Positions 34,152 through 44,172 of a stretch of 64,000 nucleotides of DNA are shown here, piece by piece. How positions within the stretch are numbered: position 1 is the stretch's first letter; every line of letters starts with the position of its first letter. Location: positions 20,274,533 to 20,338,532 of the forward strand of contig OX365960.1 of assembly GCA_947247005.1 (NCBI GenBank), in the 5' to 3' direction. The position numbers and the translations under genes are program-made. Under the pieces are notes generated by a model, which was not told the origin of the DNA, made no database searches, and saw only the letters and a list, made by a program, of their open reading frames with translations. Origin of the DNA: Spisula solida (taxonomy: Eukaryota; Mollusca; Bivalvia; Venerida; Mactridae).

Positions 34152-34310
34152 TAAAACTAACATGGACGATTGGTGTACCGTTGATGCTGACCGGTGGCGC
34201 TGTACTCATACTGGGTCTTGCAACCCTAGTGTGTTACCCTTGTCACAGGCGGGTCAACTTTAGTAAAATAGCTTGCTCCGTCACAGTTGGAGTCATTTTA
34301 CTGTTAGGAT
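34152..34310 (+). CDS. Claudin-like gene, TM2 and start of TM3
   Basis: After CATATTTTTTCAG|TA the frame reads KLTWTIGVPLMLTGGAVLIL, GLATLVCYPCHRRVNFSKIA, CSVTVGVILLLG, ending GGAT|GTGAGT in phase 1. Helix 2 covers about 24 residues. The short basic loop CYPCHRRVNFSK is cytosolic, as between TM2 and TM3 of claudins. Helix 3 starts here and finishes in the next exon. A different frame that starts at an upstream ATG crosses the same bases but gives no membrane helix and ignores the splice sites. Confidence 0.8.
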
Positions 34311-34339
34311 GTGAGTATAAGCTCAAACTAGGTTTTTAC

Positions 34340-34570
34340 TGTTGATACTAGGGCATTCAGCTCGGGTATTCAGCTTTTATATTGCTGCAACTAGGTCATT
34401 CAGCTCGGGTATTCAGCTTTTATATTGCTGCAACTAGGTCATTTAGCTCGGACATTCAGCTTTTATATTGCTGCAACTAGGTCATTCAGCTAGAGCATTC
34501 AGCTTTTATATTGCTGCAACTAGGTCATTCAGCTAGGGCATTCAATTTTATATTGCTGAAATTATGTTAT
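34340..34570 (+). repeat. 43-bp tandem repeat related to the CTGCCTTCC-end element
   Basis: About five units of TCATTCAGCTCGGGTATTCA, GCTTTTATATTGCTGCAACT, AGG, in intron 3 of the claudin-like gene. The same words occur once at 23500-23540 within a short element of that family. Confidence 0.75.
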
Positions 34571-34867
34571 TCAGCTGAAACTAGGTCATTTAGATTTTTT
34601 GTTTTTACATTTTCCACCTTAAATACTTAAATACACCTTTTTCTTTGAAAAACGAAAACGGTCTCTTGGTTTCTATGGTTTAATCAACAGTCCAACCCCA
34701 CATAACCAACAAATCTAAAAGCCTTTCTAAATTTTTAAGACGTCTTTGTGTCGTTGTACAACAGTACGCTCATTGTAATCGGCGGCCGGAGAGTTTATAT
34801 GGATATTGACTTTACATGTATTCACATCTAGTCATATACATGTACTGTCATTCTTTTTATTTTTCAG

Positions 34868-35037
34868 TCCTGACTTTTACTGGCGGATTTGTTTTGTTTG
34901 CGATCTATGCCATCAATGACCATAATGTTTCAACAATCATGTGGTCGTTTTACTGCGCAGGTGCAGGAGCTGTTCTCGCGTTTGTGGCTACTGTCTTATT
35001 CTGGGTGCACGTCTTTTACAACGGATGTTATGATTAG
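34868..35037 (+). CDS. Claudin-like gene, end of TM3, TM4 and stop
   Basis: The acceptor TATTTTTCAG|TC completes a phase-1 codon (Phe). The frame continues LTFTGGFVLFAIYAINDHNV, STIMWSFYCAGAGAVLAFVA, TVLFWVHVFYNGCYD, then TAG at 35035-35037. The first part completes helix 3, NDHNVSTIMWS is the short second extracellular loop, and the rest is helix 4. The cytosolic tail is very short (about five residues) and lacks the usual C-terminal PDZ-binding motif. The four exons give about 197 residues plus a missing N-terminus, near the 200-230 typical of claudins. EMP/PMP22 or another tetraspan clan member is an alternative. Confidence 0.8.
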
Positions 35038-35039
35038 CA

Positions 35040-35633
35040 CAATGCGCATGCTCAATGTGTAGTAGACTGTGAACACCGGATGTGAAACATGTTTCAATGC
35101 GCATGCGCTACTGATGCTGCTAAACAAGTCTTTGTGAAGTATCAAATTAATTTTAATGTATTATTATATTTATAATCATCTTATCATTCAGTTTGAAATG
35201 GCTTTATCATTTGTTTACACACCATGGTGCAAGAAGAAAACATATGTAGGGTGGCATGAACATAGTTGCGGGATGTCACCGTTAGTTTCGTATTTTGCCA
35301 GAATGAATACAAAGTATACAAGATTTCGTTTAAATCGGTTATTGACGATTTATTTATATTCTTGAATATTGCTAAAAATCCCCCTTCTTTTAAATTTTTG
35401 CCTTTTTATAATCGCCTAGGAGACAATGCCATGTTTATCTGCTTATCCGATGATTTCTGGACCGACATTGAAAGTTGGGCTGAAAGTATACAAAATTATT
35501 TGCATGAAATCTAAAACATGCATATACTTTATACAAAAAATCCAGCGAACAAGTGAATACTTGCTCAGAAAGTTAATACTTTTGCCGGTATATTGTATTG
35601 ATGAATTGTATTATAATTTATAAAGTTATATTA
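35040..35633. other. Likely 3' flank of the claudin-like gene
   Basis: AT-rich with GCGCATGC repeated near 35045 and 35099. No further gene recognised. Confidence 0.35.
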
Positions 35634-35803
35634 CGCAGTGAAGTTCCGCTAATAACACCAGTCTAAAAGTGGTCTTATTAGCGAATCGATCTTAATAGCG
35701 GACATTTTTTGTTCTAAATTTAATACTTTGGGACCACAACATTGCACAAATCTGCATGATTTCGAAAAAATTGAAGTCGTGTTATTAGCGGAACTTCACT
35801 GTA
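35634..35803. mobile_element. Pogo/Tigger-like MITE family D, copy 1
   Basis: Ends CAGTGAAGTTCCGCTAATAA and TTATTAGCGGAACTTCACTG are exact inverted repeats. Tc1/pogo-type MITEs have such CAGT ends. A second copy is at 40478-40648. Confidence 0.8.
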
Positions 35804-35804
35804 A

Positions 35805-36425
35805 CATTGAATGTTGTATACAGAAAAATGCCTATATCATTTATATGCGTAAGATTCTTCCAAATTCTATAGTTACAACTTTGTACAAGTACAGCTCTTA
35901 TTATTACTAGCATGGTCATTCTTATAAATACATTCTGTGATATTTGAACTTGAACTTATATTACATATGAACTGTTTAGAATTGCGTTCATTGAGTGTTG
36001 TGCTTAACGTTTTTGATATTGAAATGTTACAAAGATCAGCATAGCGGTCAGTGAAAGACGTAAGTATAAATAATTATATTTGTATATTCAGAATGATATA
36101 TATACATGTATATGTATACTGTTCTTATATGCTCTCACAATTTACTGACTTCATATTTATTGTTTCATTCCAATTTCAAAACAACGTGCTAAACCTTTTG
36201 TATCTCAGAATAGAATATACAGTACAACCTCTGTAGAGCAACACACTTGCAATGGGAACTGCAAGTATTGGCCGGTGTACAGAGATTGTTGTTCAGCTTG
36301 GAGAAAGTTCGATAGTTTTTCTATAGAGAGATTGTTGCTCTATATTTCCCACCAGCCAGCTATTGGTGAATGTCAGGTGTCTTTTGTTCTTTCATCCAAT
36401 AGATTGCCGGTGAGTACTTTGGTTA
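35805..36425. other. No gene seen
   Basis: Near 36217, TATACAGTACAACCTCTGTA resembles one end of another pogo-like MITE, but I could not find a clean partner end. Confidence 0.35.
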
Positions 36426-36600
36426 TACAGTCAGAACTCGATATAACGACATCCGATATACTGACAAATTCATTATACTGACATCATATTTGGGGACAAA
36501 AGTATTAAAACGCTCTTTTCAATTCAGTATACTGACATGTTCGTTACAACGACACTTTTCTTGGAAACGAACAGCGTCGTTGTATCGAGTTCTGACTGTA
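36426..36600. mobile_element. Pogo/Tigger-like MITE family E
   Basis: Ends TACAGTCAGAACTCGATATA and GTATCGAGTTCTGACTGTA form inverted repeats with TA at the borders, and ACGACA words lie inside both arms. About 175 bp. Confidence 0.8.
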
Positions 36601-36935
36601 CATATAAATAGGTGATCTCCCTTATATGGTCAAACTACTTTAAAATAATCGTCCAAATCACCTTACCTCAAAAGATTGGCAAATATGAGTTTATAATACA
36701 AATATTCCCAACACAACTAATTCAACATTTCCCTTATCCGATAAGTACTATAAATTTAACCTTTAAAGCAAAAACCTATAAACTACAGCTAATATTTGGA
36801 GCTCCCAATTGGTGTTGCTCTAGAAAGGCTATACTATATTATCACCATGTTATATCAAACATTGCTTCAAAACAAAATATTTTGTCGACGTCGATAATAA
36901 ATTAATAATGAATAAATTGTACAACTATGACAAAC

Positions 36936-37190
36936 CGCCTCCTCGATAATAGCGTTCGCTTCGAGTGCGGGAGGTCACGGGTTCGATCCCTGGCCGCGTC
37001 ATACCAAAGACGAAATAAAAATGCTACCAGAATGTCCCTATCTAGACACTCAGCATAAAGGGAAACTGGCTTTTCATCTCTCAAACCCTCGTGGCGATGA
37101 ATAACATCAGGAATGAGGTGTCGAGAGTGATTAATATAAGTTAGACAAACTTGTTTCACAGTCGACCTTAAATAAATTAGTATAAACTAA
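36936..37190 (+). mobile_element. SINE family 1, copy 3
   Basis: The most complete B box (GGTCACGGGTTCGATCCC). The body matches the copies at 23992 and 32073 and ends CAGTCGACCTTAAATAAATT. The A-box region is partly deleted (CTCGATAATAGCG). Confidence 0.85.
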
Positions 37191-37409
37191 ACTATGACAA
37201 ACATATTTATAAGGAGTGGACGGTCACCTGATCTCACATATCGGGTGATGTAATGCAGCACATGGAGCGTCATGCCAACCATTGAATACATCACTTCTAC
37301 TTGCAATCACAGCACAGTCCTCGTCACCTTCACTTCCGGGTTGTCCTGGATACCTGAGAAAGACGAGTTTATTATATGATTATAAAAACAAACCATGTAA
37401 TACATTTAC

Positions 37410-37627
37410 TACAGTCCAGTTAAGATATTGTGACAGTGACGTTGTAGTTTATGTGTACGCAAAAAGATTAAATCCATTGTCTGAACAGGTTGAGCTAATA
37501 TAGTATGTTAGTTAAAGCATTGAAATTATAGTTGTTTGTACAGTATTAGCCTTTATTATCGGTTTTACACCGTTATAACTTGGACTCGACCGCTGCGTCA
37601 CTGGATTCTTTCCCTGACTGGACTATA
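37410..37627. mobile_element. MITE family B, copy 3
   Basis: Left end ACAGTCCAGTTAAGATATTG; right end CTGCGTCACTGGATTCTTTC then CCTGACTGGACTATA. About 218 bp, longest with copy 4. Confidence 0.85.
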
Positions 37628-37795
37628 GTAAATAATTTGTCACGCTTTAAGTTCCTATCAAGTTGGATTTATACCCATCCATTGTAACCGCGGTTTTCAC
37701 ATGTACTAGATATATATTTTATTTTCTCCAATTAAATGGTATTTGCAATAAAGATCAAGGTTTACCTTAATGGTTTAAATCAATTCAATTGTGGT

Positions 37796-38115
37796 TGGAA
37801 AGGTGCTCGAGTGGTTAGCGCGCTCGACTACCAACCTGGAGGTCCTCGGTTCGAATCTTTTCAGGGGCACTGGGAATTTCAGAAACGCTTTTCAGTGTAT
37901 CCCGCCCAACTAGAGATGAACTTGTTGGGAACCCTCAGGTAGTCTCGCATTTATAGGTTCTATACACTGGCCACGTTAAAGAACCAAGGTGTCAGTTCGG
38001 AAAGAGTTAGGACAGCGCGCCCGGATTCCATGTATCACACACAGTTTCTGTCCGAATGTCATTGGTCAATTAGACAGGGATGAAATCGATGACCACGCAC
38101 TACGACTGTCTCAGT
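37796..38115 (+). mobile_element. SINE family 2, copy 1
   Basis: The tRNA-like head GGTGCTCGAGTGGTTAGCGC then CTCGGTTCGAATC (box B), followed by TTTCAGTGTATCCCGCCC, CTCAGGTAGTCTCGC and CACTGGCCACGTTAAAGAAC. Three inverted copies lie at 47300, 50685 and 60305. It is not a functional tRNA because the head continues without a 3' CCA-type stem end. Confidence 0.8.
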
Positions 38116-38334
38116 CGAACGCTAAAAAATGCGTTCAACAACATCGACATGTTATTTGCTTACTACCGAGAATCAACAATTTCTATTTTGATAGATGGTG
38201 CATAAATTGAAATAATAGAACTTGTTCAACCATTGTTTATGAGCAAAGATTCATGTTAGACACAGAACAATACAAAACAATAATCATACGTCATTGAATT
38301 TTATGTGTTAACCGCCATTGGAACTAGAGTGTGT

Positions 38335-38397
38335 TTATCCAAATTGGCAGATGTGACCTGTGATTTGTTTTTCATTGTTTCTGTTCCTCGCATGACA
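38335..38397 (-). CDS. Possible C-terminal remnant of the C-type lectin
   Basis: A short frame reads CHARNRNNEKQITGHICQFG followed by TAA at 38335-38337. HICQF then stop is how many mollusc C-type lectins end. However, the 17-residue spacing between the two cysteines is long for the family, and an in-frame TAA lies one codon further upstream (38401-38403). I found no clear acceptor or WND-type segment. MITE Q sits 46 bp upstream (gene direction) and may have broken the exon. It may be chance. Confidence 0.25.
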   Translation of the reverse strand, partial: CHARNRNNEKQITGHICQFG

Positions 38398-38442
38398 CAA
38401 TTATATTAATAAGTAGATTTTACCCTATATCATATAACAAGG

Positions 38443-38652
38443 TATGAATCCCGAAACACCGCTTTTTAGTTCCGTCAGAGAATTGTACTGTTTTCATATG
38501 GCTCTAATGGAACTTAAAACCGTTGTAACGCTCGGACGGAACTCAGATGACATGTATCATAGAACGTAACATCGGTTTTCAGTTCCGTCAGAGCCATATG
38601 AAAACAGAGCAATTCTCTGACTGAACTCAAAAGCGGTGTATCGGGATTCATA
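38443..38652. mobile_element. MITE family Q, copy 3
   Basis: Ends TATGAATCCCGAAACACCGC and GCGGTGTATCGGGATTCATA are inverted repeats of over 20 bp. Inner halves with TTCCGTCAGAG...CATATGAAAACAG are also mutually inverted, giving a fold-back of about 210 bp. Confidence 0.85.
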
Positions 38653-38654
38653 CT

Positions 38655-39909
38655 GTGTAAAGGAAACTGACGAATATGACAGGTTTTTGCTACGGTAAGA
38701 TTTTTTCATTTTTGATGTATTAATACTTTAACGTGTAACAAACAAAAATATATTTTTCAAACATAGGTCCCATGCTTAATTTTGAGTTATTGGTAACCAC
38801 ACGCTATTGTAATCTATATCATCAATAATCAAAGCACTGAGAGTGCTGGTGGGAGGCGATCTCAGGTAGCTGCTATTAAAGCTCAAACCGACTTTACACG
38901 TTTAATGTTCGTTTTCTTACTGCCGATCTTGTCTTGAATGTCAAAATAGGCATACGTGACTTTAGAGGCATGTTTGGTATCCAAATAATTGTTAAAAGGT
39001 GCATATTAATTTATACGGAATACATGTATTGAATGCGTTTATCAAAAGTGGCTTTAAAATAATACTACGCGCCTATTTATCAGATTCTACAGTACCGTCT
39101 TGTAATCACTTCCCTCACATCGTGAGACAGTCTATAGAAAGCTGCTAGTATAGCCACACCATATGATTACATAACAGTACTTTGCAGACGATATACAATT
39201 CATTGATTAAACCATCACGTGACCCTGGTCAGGAGCTTGGTTTAACACTCATATATTCTAAAAATAGCTACATCCGGAACTTCAAATACACATTCTAAAA
39301 ATAGCTATACAACCGGGACATTTGATGTACACGTTATTTTTATAATACGAAACAAGTTCGATATCGCCCCGATGGAGTGTTTATCTGCAAAAATATCGAT
39401 TTAACGAACAGTTTGACAATTATTGTTGATCTTAGAATAAACAAATGTTGTTGTTTTTCGGGTGACCCCGTTTATTTTTCATTTATAATACATTAAACAA
39501 CAAGATAGAACAAACATTTCAATTACATGCTAACATTATATCAGTTTGCTGACAAATGTAAGTTCAACAATGTTTTTCATATATAGTTTTGTCCCATTTA
39601 TAAACAAATGTTGCTGATTGAATTAAATCAGTTTAAAAATTTGGAGAAACATATTTCGCAGTACATGTATTGGGAATGTTGACAGTTTCTTGACCTACTT
39701 GAATGCGGATTCACATTGTTTAGCCTAAAGGCGTTCAGGTTGCATTAAAAAATGGGCAATGGTCGTATTCATGAGAGGCTTAATTAAGGCCTCCCAAAAA
39801 GGAAATACAGACTACAAACAATGATTTCGGATTATGCACAGAAATATGCCACACAGACTACAGTTACGGTGTCATTCGTGCTTAATTATAAAAGACTTAG
39901 CACACATAC
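38655..39909. other. Proposed lectin intron; last lectin exon not found
   Basis: Exon 3 of the lectin ends in phase 2 at 39910 and needs a further exon with the Glu/Gln-Pro-Asn/Asp loop and the WND segment. I scanned this stretch by eye on the minus strand and saw none. Confidence 0.35.
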
Positions 39910-40015
39910 CATCCGGTATATTCAAGGGAGGAATTATCCGTGTACCATTCCCATATCCCCTCTATCATCATATCATTGGCCCCTAACCAGAATTCCTGAC
40001 CTGGATGTTGACCGG
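39910..40015 (-). CDS. C-type lectin, exon 3 (WIG-type core)
   Basis: The acceptor TTCTTTGTTTCAG|CC completes a Pro codon with the phase-1 exon 2. The frame reads GQHPGQEFWLGANDMMIEGI, then WEWYTDNSSLEYTG and TG|, with donor GGATG|GTATGT in phase 2, so the next codon is probably Trp. FWLGANDMMIEGIWEW is a textbook match to the centre of C-type lectin domains (WIGAxDxxxEGxWxW), and EYTGW fits the usual YTNW. The exon is 106 bp and fully in phase with exon 2 at 41009-41105. The sugar-specificity motif (EPN/QPD) would be in the next exon, which I could not find, so binding cannot be predicted. Confidence 0.85.
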
Positions 40016-40324
40016 CTGAAACAAAGAAAATCAGTTGCATGTTCTAATGTGTTGATGTTTGCCTTGTGTTCGTAAGCAAACAACGTTGTTATCATGTGCG
40101 TGTATCACAGGGTATATCAATATGCTTACCGACTAAAAGGAATTTATGTCGTTTTTTTGCATTCTGCTAATCTCAAAATGAGTTTAAATCACAAACACTC
40201 AGTCCTTTTCATCGAAATCTTTGTTTGTCCTGTACAACGTCCAATAATGATTATATGGAATTATATCGTAATAAAAAACGGGTGGCCACAAAATCATTGT
40301 TGTGCATGTATACATAATTGGCTG

Positions 40325-40735
40325 GTATAAAATGAGAATGTCGTGAGTAGAAGACTCATGTATATTTGAAGTTTGCATCACAAGGCCCTTCCTATGAGCC
40401 CATTTTTATCAAAATCGGAACATGTCCTGTTACGTTGACCACACTGTAGTTGAAAAAGCTTGTTTTTCATAAGTAAATACAGTAAAGTTCCGCTAATAAG
40501 ACCACTTTGATCATTTTAAAATCATGCAGATTTTTGCCAGTTTACGGTCCCAAAGTGTTAAATTTAGAGCATAAAAGGTCCGCTAATAAGACCGATTCAC
40601 TATTAAGACCACCTTTTTTACTGTTCTTATGAGCGGAACTTCACTGTAGTAGTTTTCAAACAGCTTTTTCATGTTTTCTCAAAATAATTGTGTACTCATT
40701 CTTAGCCAGCGAATTGTGATATAATGATATTGGGA
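40325..40735 (-). mobile_element. MITE family R, copy 2, inverted and split by a pogo-like MITE
   Basis: Read on the minus strand it runs CGCTGGCTAAGAATGAGTAC, AAAGCTGTTTGAAAACTAC, then the insertion (40478-40648), then TTTACTTATGAAAAACAAGC, TTTTTCAACTACAG and finally GACATTCTCAT. Compared with 61511-61762 (AACTACTCTTTACTT), the break lies inside ACTACTxTTTAC, with TA on both sides of the insert. Confidence 0.75.
40478..40648. mobile_element. Pogo/Tigger-like MITE family D, copy 2 (nested)
   Basis: Ends TACAGTAAAGTTCCGCTAAT and AGCGGAACTTCACTGTA, with TA flanks. The body has ATCATGCAGATTTTTGCC and CCCAAAGTGTTAAATTTAGA as in copy 1 (reverse orientation). Confidence 0.8.
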
Positions 40736-41008
40736 GCGAGAAGTCTAAAACTGTCGATTAATTTTGCCAGAAATGTGAGTTGATACTAGCTGTATTTAGC
40801 TCAGACAACATTAAGCTATAAAAATATAAAAATACCATATATCAGTTGTTTTCTATCGCAAAATGGTGTTATTCAATCGAGTCTTTTGCCTTTTTTGTCT
40901 CGATCGTGATTATTTCTGTGTCTAAAAATAGCAATATGACTGGCTGGCTCCGCTAGGTGGCGTTGAAAGCGCACATCCGGTCACGTGGTATATACTTATG
41001 ATACGTAC

Positions 41009-41105
41009 GTGTTCTGTAATATCGTTCCAACAAACTTCTGATGAATGTATCTTCCTCGACTGATTGTATTGTGATCAGCTCTGCATGGTGCGCCTTACAA
41101 TGGTG
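41009..41105 (-). CDS. C-type lectin, exon 2
   Basis: The acceptor TATAATTGTAG|CAC starts in phase 0 after exon 1. The frame reads HHCKAHHAELITIQSVEEDT, then FIRSLLERYYRT, with donor ACAC|GTACGT in phase 1. The pattern C-x5-AxLxxIxSxEExxFIxxLL is the canonical second segment of C-type lectin domains. The Cys pairs with the domain's last Cys, expected in the missing last exon. Joined to exon 1 it gives WTEATHHCKAHHAEL without a break. No other frame in this interval is coding. Introns on both sides hold MITEs and the 53-bp array. Confidence 0.85.
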
Positions 41106-41429
41106 CTACAATTATACAGGTTAGGCACTACCAAATATATATTTTCACAGTTCAATGTTAAGTTCAACCACAGGAACGTGCAAAAAAGTTAAACAAAATT
41201 CAATACTGAGAGCCTGTATTAAAATATATTTTATTGGTAGGCCTAGATCTACTGAATTTTTTTCATTTTTTTAAAGTTCCTGTGGTTCAACTTCTTATGG
41301 CCACCTGTCACACATTATTATCTTAAAGAAGTACATGTGAGCTTCAAAGTAGTCCTATAAATGTACTATGTTTATTCTTAGAAAGAGAAAGATTTTGTTC
41401 ATCAAAGATGGGGAACATAATTATTTAAT

Positions 41430-42431
41430 GGCTTCTATCCGTTATCATATCCGTTATCATCATACATTTGTTTATAAAAAAGGCGTTTATACCGTGGCTT
41501 CTATCCGTTATCATCATACATTTGTTTATAAAAAAGGCGTTCATACCGTGGCTTCTATCCGTTATCATCATACATTTGTTTATAAAAAGGCGTTCATACC
41601 GTGGCTTCTATCCGTTATCATCATACATTTGTTTATAAAATGGCGTTCATACCGTGGCTTCTATCCGTTATTATCATACATTTGCTTATAAAATGGCGTT
41701 CATACCGTGGCTTCTATCCGTTATCATCATACATTTGTTTATAAAATGGCGTTCATACCGTGGCTTCTATCCGTTATCATCACACATTTGTTTATAAAAT
41801 GGCGTTCATACCGTGGCTTCTATCCGTTATCATCATACATTTGTTTTATAAAATGGCGTTCATACCGTGGCTTCTATCCGTTATCATCATACATTTGTTT
41901 ATAAAATGGCGTTCATACCGTGGCTTCTATCCGTTATCATCACACATTTGTTTATAAAATGGCGTTCATACCGTGGCTTCTATCCGTTATCATCATACAT
42001 TTGTTTATTAAAAGGCGTTCATACCGTGGATTCTATCCGTTATCATCATACATTTGTTTATAAAATGGCGTTCATACCGTGGGTTCTATCCGTTATCATC
42101 ATACATTTGTTTGTAAAATGGCGTTCATACCGTGGCTTCTATCCGTTATCATCATACATTTGTTTATTAAAAGGCGTTCATACCGTGGCTTCTATCCGTT
42201 ATCATCATATATTTGTTTATAAAATGGCGTTCATACCGTGGCTTCTATCCGTTATCATCATACATTTGTTTATAAAAAAGGTGTTTATACCGTGGCTTCT
42301 ATCTGTTATTATTAATTATACAAAAGGCGTTTATACCGTGGCTTCTATCTGTTATCATTAATTATACAAAAGGCGTTTATACCGTGTCTTCTATCCGGTA
42401 TTATTATATAATTATAATATGGCAATCATAC
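41430..42431 (-). repeat. 53-bp array of the lectin exon-1 5' splice site, about 20 units
   Basis: Read on the gene (minus) strand each unit contains GGATAGAAGCCACGGTATGA then ACGCCATTTTATAAACAAAT and GTATGATGATAAC. The exon itself ends GACAGAAGCCACG|GTATGATTGCC: 22 of 25 bases across the splice junction match the unit. The array therefore copies 13-15 bases of exon plus the first bases of intron 1. The three units nearest the exon are shorter (about 47 bp) and more diverged; the remote ones are homogeneous. Several overlapping forward frames here are artefacts. Confidence 0.85.
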
Positions 42432-42719
42432 CGTGGCTTCTGTCCAGTCTACACTAACATTATCACTGATGAAGTAACATGAACCACGGAACGTTATCCA
42501 AGCGTCTGGACACATTGATGCTGGACACTGACATTCCTGTGCTGTTGTCACGTGACTTACAATGCCGATGAACAAGAGGGCACCTGCAATGAGTACATTT
42601 CGGGAATATACATTATCTCCCTCGAGGTAGATCAATTGACCAAAACGCCGGATGCTTACATAATATACATCGGGAACTGTGATGACAAATGAAAGGTGTT
42701 TCATAAAAATACAAACCAA
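42432..42719 (-). CDS. C-type lectin, exon 1 (signal peptide and domain start)
   Basis: The secreted N-terminus NVLIAGALLFIGIVSHVTTA is a convincing signal peptide core. It is followed by QECQCPASMCPDAWITFRGS, CYFISDNVSVDWTEAT: the CPxxWxxFxxSCYxxS...WTEA opening of a C-type lectin domain. The donor is ACG|GTATGA in phase 0. Intronic TGA follows at once in frame, so reading past this donor truncates the protein. The start is uncertain. ATGs at 42719 and 42704 would place 40-50 residues before the signal core, too long for a signal peptide, so a short upstream exon or acceptor within 42600-42700 may supply the real start. Exons 2 and 3 at 41.0 and 39.9 kb follow in phase. NVS is a possible glycosylation site. 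Confidence 0.8.
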
Positions 42720-43234
42720 ATAAATATTTCTTTTCGATAATGTTTTTTTATCAAAAGTCTAATGTAAATACAGACATCTTAACGTATCCTCCAAATTAGT
42801 GTGAAATATGTTCTTTGTCATTTTTGACCAAAATAAGGTAAACAAAAACAATGGTTTCATGTAACTGCGCGTCACTTGGTGTCAGGATTATGTGGCAAGT
42901 CTTGGATAGTCTCCATATACTAACTGAACTACTGTTGACCAGTGGAATTTAAACAAATTGTCTGAAATATTTTAGAAGCCAATGCTGACGTTAACTATTG
43001 CGCAATTTTTTATGTATACATACCAATGTTAGAACAAATAATGACATAAACTTACATAGTAGACAAATATCCATGACTGTTTATGTAAAACTATGTAATC
43101 CTATTCTAAAATGTTCCGTGTCAAAAGATAACAACACAAATTCGTATATGTAATGATTCTAAATTGGGACAAGTTGGCATCATATTTGTTCACCTTGATT
43201 GAGAGTGTTTTAGACCTGAAGAAACATGTAATTG
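42720..43234. other. Upstream flank of the lectin gene; nothing recognised
   Basis: AT-rich. No promoter element can be named with confidence. Confidence 0.3.
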
Positions 43235-43640
43235 AGAATTGCAAACAATACGGAAGTCCCCTACCGGTTTGAAGCCATTTTCAATGTTTCTGTTGCCATA
43301 GCAACCACAATTTGGCATAATCCTCTTATTGCCCTCAATCCACATACCAAGTTTCATAAACCTAGCTTGTAAACTGTTTGAGTTATAGAAGGATCCAGAT
43401 TTGGGCATATTTTCACTCTTTCTGTTGCCATAGAAACCACAAATTTGGTCCGAATCAAAATATTTTTAGACGTGCATAATCCCCTTATTGCCACATACCT
43501 AGTTTCATAAACCTAGCTTGGAAACTGTTTGAGTTATGTCAGTATCCAGATTTTTTGACGGACGGACGGACGTACGGACTGACGGACGGAGGGCAAACCT
43601 ATAGTCCCATCCGGTCAAAAACCGGTAGGGGACTAATAAC
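43235..43640. repeat. Dispersed repeat with GGACGG box, copy 2
   Basis: Same order of motifs as 1775-2030, but the middle block (GTTGCCATAGCAACCACAA ... CTAGCTTG..AACTGTTTGAG) is duplicated within the element. It ends with GACGGACGGACGGACG and AAAAACCGGTAGGGGAC. Confidence 0.65.
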
Positions 43641-44172
43641 CGTGTGCGCTCACACCGACTGCGTTTCGTATACAACTGACAAACTGACATATGACCGGTT
43701 CGTTCCAGAGCAATGCGAATAGCTTCATCAATACCTACTGTTCGTTTGGAAGTGCTATTGTCTCAATATTTGGAAGGGGTTGGAAGAGCAAAACAGATTA
43801 CGCAAAAAAATAGCGACATCCAGCGAAAACAGGATGCGTTTGATTGTCGCCATATTCCGTTCGCTTCTGACAATACTCCATAAACAATTTACGAACCGAC
43901 CAATGAACATCGATTACAAACAAAACATAATGTGTAATATTATACAATAATACAGTGAGTAAACAGGAAATATCATCTTCACTTAATATATACTTTTATA
44001 AACACTTCACGTGCCAAGTATTTAGTTTATTTATTACATAGACCCACCTCTCTTCAACTTTATTATGTGGCAAGGGCTCTTGTAAACCTTCACTACACAT
44101 GGTAGAACGTTTCCCAACGCATGGTGTTGCTCTGGCGTTGTTACACTTCGTATATTTAAGAAATCTATTGAT
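43641..44172. other. No feature recognised
   Basis: No exon-like frame or clear repeat. Confidence 0.3.

Noticed and set aside
34024..34263. 79-codon forward frame over claudin-like exon 3
   Set aside because: It uses another frame and reads through the splice acceptor. The frame two bases on gives membrane helices and fits the phases.
41368..42361. Forward-strand frames of up to 164 codons
   Set aside because: They are translations of the 53-bp splice-donor array on the strand opposite to the lectin gene.
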